Assembly: GCA_030686995.1 (NCBI GenBank) | Contig: CM060685.1 | Span: 25,714,065-25,778,064, forward strand | Direction of reading: 5' to 3' | From: Artemisia argyi | Taxonomy: Eukaryota > Streptophyta > Magnoliopsida > Asterales > Asteraceae | Length of the DNA stretch: 64,000 nt | The notes under the pieces: generated by a model | What the model was told of the DNA's origin: nothing | Database searches by the model: none | The model's input: the letters and a program-made list of their open reading frames with translations, nothing else | Position numbers and translations under genes: made by a program | Shown here: positions 58,361-64,000 of the stretch, piece after piece | How the letters are laid out: each line of letters begins with the position of its first letter | Numbering within the stretch: position 1 is the first letter of the stretch

Positions 58361-58439
58361 TCACTTAAAATTGTGTTTCACTTCACACCATCTTCTCCTT
58401 CTCTAAGTATTAATCACTAAGAAAATTTCTTCACCTAAA

Positions 58440-58808
58440 ATGAGTAACTCTTCAAGAAATGACTACAATGGAAAATCCATTGTAGTATATGAAGAACCAA
58501 ATGATGAGTGGGAAAACCCATCATGTAATGATAATATAATCCTTAGAAATTATGTTATGAAGTGTCATTGGAGTGACCCCATTTGGTACAAAACGGGTTA
58601 CCCTCTCCCTCCTAAGCTTGATGCTTCAAACAATGATCATTCACAAAGGTGTAGATGTTGTATGAAATCCATCAAGATTGGGACTGAGGTCAAGGACCTC
58701 CAAGAGGAGTTGAGAGAGTTGCACCTTGCCTACAAGAACAACTTCATGATGATGGCAAATGTTGTGAAGGGTCTTGCAAAGGTGGCGGCTCAAAGACGCA
58801 AGAAGTGA
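58440..58808 (+). CDS. Small ORF of unknown function (122 aa) within the SIRE-like element
   Basis: The start MSNSSRNDYNGKSIVVYEEP is followed by an acidic segment (NDEWENPSCND), an aromatic-rich segment (CHWSDPIWYKTGYPLPPK), a Cys pair cluster (RCRCCMKS), and a C-terminal amphipathic helix (DLQEELRELHLAYKNNF) ending in a basic AAQRRKK. It has a TATA box 80 bases upstream and AATAAA at 58884. I do not recognise the family. The Cys cluster plus coiled-coil tail loosely recalls small GRF-type plant proteins, but the GRF motif itself is not visible. The compact promoter-ORF-poly(A) layout suggests a captured cellular gene or an extra element gene; it could also be an independent insertion. Intact, so possibly expressed. 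Confidence 0.5.
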   Translation: MSNSSRNDYNGKSIVVYEEPNDEWENPSCNDNIILRNYVMKCHWSDPIWYKTGYPLPPKLDASNNDHSQRCRCCMKSIKIGTEVKDLQEELRELHLAYKNNFMMMANVVKGLAKVAAQRRKK

Positions 58809-58883
58809 GTTTGCTTGGGCAAACTTGATGATAAACATGAGTGATATAGTTGATCATCATGTGTAGGCCTAATCTTGTGCTAG

Positions 58884-58889
58884 AATAAA
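58884..58889 (+). terminator. Poly(A) signal AATAAA
   Basis: AATAAA 75 bases after the stop codon of the small ORF, followed by a T-rich stretch. Confidence 0.5.
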
Positions 58890-59219
58890 ATATTGTAATC
58901 ATTTGCTTCTATCCTATTTTTAGTAGTTCTTTGTGTTGTATGTTCTTCATGTTATCTTGAAATGAAGTAATTTCTGTTTTATATGATCATCTGTGCTCAT
59001 GTTTGTTGTATTATACACCATGCTCAACAATTGGTTATTGGAGTCATAATTGGACAAACACATATATGGGTGTGGATTAACCCATGTTGCAAGTATCCAA
59101 ATGGTAACCTAACCCGTTTTTGGAACTTTCATATGTGAGGATTTCTTGTTTGTTGCATGTTGTGATTTCTATGTGTAGCTAGGCCACCTCAAAGGTGAAG
59201 CTCTTGACCCATGGATCCC

Positions 59220-62200
59220 TGATTGGCTCAGAACAGCCAACCTAAATTAACCAAGTATATGGTCAACAAGGTCAAACTACCTAGACCAATGCTTCCGGGT
59301 AATATAGAGTATCACCAGGTCGTTATGTCCCGACGAGGTGTGGATTGTACTTTAGCGTGCTTTTGATCGGGTGATTATTCACAGAAAAGGGTTGTGATAA
59401 GAATTATTTAGAAATTATGAACAGAAATAGCTTAGGAAAGCTATGTGATTGATTACTGGAATTGAGATTAAGAAGAATCGATTTAAAACCTAAAAACGTA
59501 CGTTTTAATTAAAAACGTACGCTAACGAACGTAACAGAAAGTACAACTGATGAACTAAAAAGGCTATGAGTGTGAAATTATTATTTTTACAATCCTAATA
59601 AATAAAGAAAATTTTAAGAAAAAGAAAAATTATTTTTACACTATTTAATTATTTATTATTAATTAATTACTAATTATCTATTTATTAACTAATTATATTA
59701 ATTTAAATTACTAAAAATTACTAAAAAGACTTAGATAATTAAAAAGATTTTTATAAATCTAATTAACCATCACAGGAATCTAAAAAATTATAAAAAGTTG
59801 ATTTTAAGTATTTTTAAACTAATTTACTAATTATTATTCTAATAATTAATTAATTACCAATTAAACTAATTATATTATAAAAATAGAAAATGAACAGTAG
59901 AAATTCTAGAAAAATTTATAAAAATGTTTTAACTTATATAAAAGCTATAAAAATTATAAAAACTAGGTGTTACTTAATAAAATCTAATTATGATATTTAA
60001 TTATTTAATATTAATTAATAATTAATTAAACTAAAATTAATTCTAAAAACCACTAAATGACAAAAGAAAAATCTGGAAAAATTTCTAAAATTAATTTAAT
60101 ATAAAAGAGATTTAATAAAAATATAAAAATGCTAGAGTGCTTATAAATAAGCTAAAAAGAAAATTAAAAAGATAATTTCTATTAAATAGAAGCTATCACT
60201 AAAATTAAATTTGGTTTTTTGTGTTTTTTCTTTTTCCAAACTAATTTAACACTAAAATCTAAAAACTCTTATAAAAACACTTTTTATGAAACCTAGAAAT
60301 AAGCACTTTGAGTGCTTATTTGTTCCATAGTTGACTTTCTTTGACTGAGAAGGGAATTAAGCTCAAATGGAAGTATATGGGGTCCACGGTGATGTATTCT
60401 GCTTCACTTAAGTTATTTGAACAAGTTTAAGCAAGATTTACCCAAATAAGTAAGCTGAATATGCCAAGAGACCAAAATAAGCACTTGCTTATTTGGAACT
60501 GAGACAGAAAATGGGACATAATTTGGAAGGGATTTCAAGTGGGGTCCACAGGGTCTTAGGTCAAACTCTTGGTCAAAATGTGAAGGTTTCCAGGAGGGGG
60601 GTTGGGAGAACCCAAAATGGACCAGTGGGACCCACTGAGGTGGCCACAATCAACCACCAAAGGTGGTGAGGTCTGATGCACAGGGGAGATACCTTCCCCT
60701 GCAGTCTACTTTGAAGGGCAATTTAGTCCACAAGAAAAATTCACAAAAATACAACAGTTATGGAAATCTCAAGTTTAGCTGATAGATTATACACCCAATA
60801 AGTTTCAAACACTAAAACCCTACACAAAATTCAGGAAAATTCTTGCCATTTTTGAGATTTCTGACCAAAGCTCTTTTTTACTTTTTCTCTTTTAACACAA
60901 AGTTGACCAAAATGAGATTGGACTGATTCTTACTGGTTAAGAAACATGTAATAAGCACTATTACAACTATATTAAGCTAAATATACTAATTGTAAACCAA
61001 TTTTGAGGGTTTGAAAAATCCTTCAAACTAAATCTCACTAATTAACAAGTAATTGCCAATAACCAAATCTCACTAATTAACAATTAAAATGAAAAATCCT
61101 TCAAACTACAAAAACTTCAACTAAAACTATTCTAATAAGCTGTAATAAACACTAATAAGTAGGTATGACAACTAAATTAACACAAATAAGCACATGAACA
61201 GTAGCAACCTAAAAATGAGAAAATTCTTACAAATTGCTTTCCTGCCAAAATTTCATGAATCAAGACCCAAGAACACAACCTAAGTGGTCTCCACAGACCT
61301 CTATTACCAAATTCCACTCCAAGATCAACTCTGAACCATCTCTTCTTCCATTTCTTCTTTCTTTTTGATTTTTTCTTGATTTATTATTATTTTTTTGGTA
61401 TTTTTTGCTTTTTATACTAAACTAAGTTTCAAGGTAACTACTAGCTTGAATAAGCTATTTAGGAGCTTAAGTAACCTTTTCAGCTCATAATAACAACTCA
61501 CAACAACATTAAGTGAGAATGATGATTTTGAGTAAAAATGAAAATTGCATAGAACTGAATTTCAAAGAAAGACTACAATTTATTGATGAAAAAGGTTCAA
61601 AATACACTAGAAAAGCTTAGTACAATACGTTTGAAACTGAAAATTACACTAGAAAGAGAGAATTACAAAATTCTACTAAAAACTTAAAAATTACACTAAC
61701 TGCTTCTTCCACTGCTTCTTTTTCTTTTTATAGGGAACATCTAGGGTTTCTTGGACTATCTGAACCTTTCCCACTTCACATTAGAACCGTCGGATGGCTT
61801 ATTTTTGATCCTGACCTTTGAAATGGATTTGGCGCCTTTTTCTTATCTTTGTCAGGCTGGGGTTGAGTGAGGGCAAGGGTGAGTCAATTAAAGCTTCTTG
61901 GAGCTTTGTTGATAGTCAAGGGACAAGGTATGGATGCTGAGGTGAAGGAGGGGGGCGCAGGTTAACAAGTTGGAGGGGGAGGTTGATTGTTTGACTTTGT
62001 TGACTGAGGGGGATTATTTGAAACAGGGAGGAGTAATATTATTATTGGTGGTGGGCTGGGTGAGGGTATGCTGGTGTTGGAGTGGGCCTGGAAGGGAATG
62101 GGCCAAGGGTGTGTTTTATTTATGGATTGGGTTTGGTTGGGGTTTTAAGTAAAAAAGGGTTCGGATGGTTAATAATAAGCAACAAGGACCAATTTTGTCA

Positions 62201-62668
62201 TTTTGGATTTTGTAGGGACTAAAGGTGAATTTTCTCAATATTCATCACAAGGACCAAATTTGTCATTTAAGAATAGTTCAAAGGTATTTTTGACATTTTT
62301 CCATTTTTCAAAACCCAGGGACTATTTTTGACAGTTTTCAAACTTGAGGGACCAAAGATGTAATTTTTGAAACTTAAGACCCAAGTATTTTATTTTGTGA
62401 TATTTGACTTTCAAAATGCTTGGGTTGACTTTTCTTTCAAAAATAAATGCATAGGGACTATTTTTGACAAATTTTGAAACTTGGAGGACTGAAACTGCCA
62501 ATATTGCAAACTTTGATCATTTTTCATTTGTTTTTGCTCATCTTGCATTTAAAACACATAAAACACAATCCCTGATGTAATTTCAGTATTTTGATGACTT
62601 TTCGATTGGTTTTGTATATTTTGGCAGTTTAAATACGACAAAAATGATGAGTGTTTGAGCACTCATCA
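59220..62668 (-). mobile_element. Solo Athila-like LTR inserted in the SIRE-like element
   Basis: 3449 bp, TG...CA, flanked by ATCCC on both sides (59215-59219 and 62669-62673). It is a diverged relative of the LTRs at 8994 and 16499: shared 'ggtcgttatgtcccgacgag' near 59318, an AT-rich middle, the 'ggaccaaa' repeat block (62180-62510) and the end 'gagcactcatca'. The same plus-strand order as those LTRs implies minus orientation. No internal region remains. Confidence 0.9.
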
Positions 62669-62673
62669 ATCCC

Positions 62674-62972
62674 CACCTTGAAACAAGGGGGAGCAACGAT
62701 CTAGGGGGAGCTATGTTCAAGGGGGAGCACGTTCGGGTGCTATTGGAACAAGCTACTTTCCCATTCAATGCAAGTCCCACCTTTTTTATTCGACAAAAGG
62801 GGGAGAAAGAAAGCAAGAGCGTGAAGACCATTCAAGGATTGATAAAGGCTTCACCAAATTACAAGGCAAAGGTTAAGACGCAAGCTAAACTAAAGGCGCG
62901 CTTTGTCTTCGCTAAGTTTTGTAATTTTATTTGCTTTCAGTTTATATTTGTTATCATCAAAAATGGGGAGAT
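62674..62972 (+). other. 3' noncoding end of the SIRE-like element with multiple purine tracts
   Basis: gggggag-type runs lie near 62685, 62702, 62720 and 62798, and the terminal tract aaatggggaga is at 62961-62971, directly before the 3' LTR. One short open frame crosses the region but has no recognisable homology. Confidence 0.75.
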
Positions 62973-64000
62973 TTTTGAGGCAACATGATCAATATCTCTT
63001 TATGTTTTAATGATGATAAATAAACCATCGAAACACATAAAATAACAAACGGTAGCCAAATTCCCCGGAGTCCATATTTGATCCTGGCGCGCTACCCGCG
63101 CGTCAACGCGCGGGTGACGCGCCAGGCCACTGTATGACTTCGGGCGAAATTTGAAAGTCGACTTTCCCCTTACCCGACAAATGTGGATCTTTCAATACAG
63201 GTATGAATATGTTATGTGCTTAATTGAGAACACTCGAAACGAGTTTTGGAATTAGAGAGATCCAACTTTTAAAGCACCCATTTACGGGAAAACGCCAACT
63301 CATGTTTTCTAACTATCGCCTCTAGCCAAGGCTTTTCTAAACTTAGGGAGCTTATATACTTCATGTAACATCATGTGAAAGCATACATATGCTCATATCC
63401 CGTGCTTACGTCTTCTCTAATTACTTAACGGGTTTACTCCCTTACTGGTCAAACTAAGTCAAAGGTCACTTTGCGTAAACGCATCCTTTCCCACTTGGGT
63501 TATGCTTTACATCAAGGCAAAGCACTTAACTTGTTTGAACCAAGGTGTTAGTTGAGAACGTCGAGTCATGGAAAGTCACGAGATATGAAACTATGGATTC
63601 TCGACGTTGTGTTACTTGAACTTATAAGTAACCTATGATTTTCTCAACTCATAATCTTAATTGTCTAAACTTTCTCTTATTAATGACAATTAGATTATTT
63701 CTTAATCTCATTTATACAAAAGACAAATACCACCAAATCTCCCACAATCCTTCCCAAATATCCCTTCCCAACATTCTCTAAATATTCCTTTACACTCTCT
63801 TACAATGTGTACCTTGTGTCTCCCCATACTCACACACAACCTTCACATACTCCCACACAATATTTTCCCAATCTACCATCTTCCCATACAATCCTTATAC
63901 ACACACTTATACACCTTGTGTACGTACACTTGATTTCAAAATACACACACTACTCTCACAACCATCTCTTCTCTACACACACTAGCCAACTCACCATATC
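62973..64000 (+). repeat. 3' LTR of the SIRE-like element, first 1028 bp
   Basis: It aligns with 51405-52420. It begins TTTTGAGGCAACATG where the 5' LTR has TGTTGTGGCAACATG, so the terminal TG is mutated. It contains about 20 extra bases near 63384 (catatgctcatatcccgtgc) not found in the 5' LTR. The window ends inside it. Confidence 0.85.
63083..63126. repeat. GC-rich hairpin in the SIRE-like LTR
   Basis: Two 20-base arms, cctggcgcgctacccgcgcg and cgcgcgggtgacgcgccagg, are separated by TCAA and pair at 18 of 20 positions. The 5' LTR copy (51515-51558) has C-to-T changes in the left arm. Confidence 0.85.

Larger units (their letters stand above)
51405..64000 (+). mobile_element. SIRE/Maximus-like copia element, runs off the window
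   Basis: Long LTRs (5' 51405-53851; 3' from 62973), an initiator-Met primer site, copia gag with zinc knuckle, a protease motif, fragments of integrase, several purine tracts and a 3' LTR. Reverse transcriptase and RNase H are not recognisable, so the element is internally deleted. A solo LTR of another family (59220-62668) lies inside it. The LTRs differ by scattered substitutions and a roughly 20-bp indel (near 63384), so the insertion is clearly older than the 30729 element. Confidence 0.85.

Overview
This window looks like nuclear DNA from a flowering plant. I infer Asteraceae, probably tribe Anthemideae (Tanacetum/Artemisia/Chrysanthemum type), because several retrotransposon proteins here resemble families I recall as abundant there; that is recollection, not a search. 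I see no intact ordinary host gene. The window is a nest of transposable elements, and almost every long reading frame belongs to one of them.

Left block (1-23756). The 3' end of a Ty1/copia element (1-5206, 3' LTR 4811-5206) sits directly upstream of a plus-strand retrotransposon late or 'env-like' reading frame (5212-8500) and its 3' untranslated region (to 8993). That region is broken by a minus-strand, Athila-like (Ty3/gypsy) assembly: LTR (8994-12762), internal region with a two-part gag-like frame (13573-16188) and a tRNA-Asp-type primer site, LTR (16499-20231), and a second, truncated internal region (20232-about 23095). LTR-internal-LTR-internal is the expected product of recombination between elements. 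A fragment ending in a different copia LTR (23281-23756) follows.

Middle block (23757-51404). After AT-rich DNA and a probable decayed LTR comes a large Mutator-like element (MULE). It carries a FAR1/MURA-type transposase gene on the plus strand (26920-44397) and, convergent to it, a Ulp1-type cysteine protease gene on the minus strand (45629-about 50640), the pairing known from Kaonashi-type MULEs. Both ends of the element hold arrays of an about 85-bp unit in opposite orientation (27003-27715 and 50826-51404). The head of that unit, GGTTCATCAG, is scattered through nearly every intron and the intergenic gap. Both genes are pseudogenes. The transposase gene is interrupted by a solo LTR (27901-28439, target duplication TATGA), by a hairpin MITE in an intron, and by a nearly new 12.2-kb copia element (30729-42973, target duplication GGTGG, LTRs differing at 2 of 408 positions). 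The leader of that copia element holds about two dozen copies of a palindrome of the type CTTACGCATAAG.

Right block (51405-64000). A SIRE/Maximus-like copia element with 2.4-kb LTRs is inserted in the right terminal array of the MULE and runs off the window. Its gag and protease are recognisable but broken and its reverse transcriptase is missing. It contains a small promoter-ORF-poly(A) unit of unknown function (58353-58889) and a solo Athila-like LTR (59220-62668, target duplication ATCCC).

Relative order of events, from the nesting: the MULE is older than the solo LTR, copia and SIRE insertions within it; the SIRE element is older than the solo LTR at 59220; the copia element at 30729 is the youngest datable insertion.
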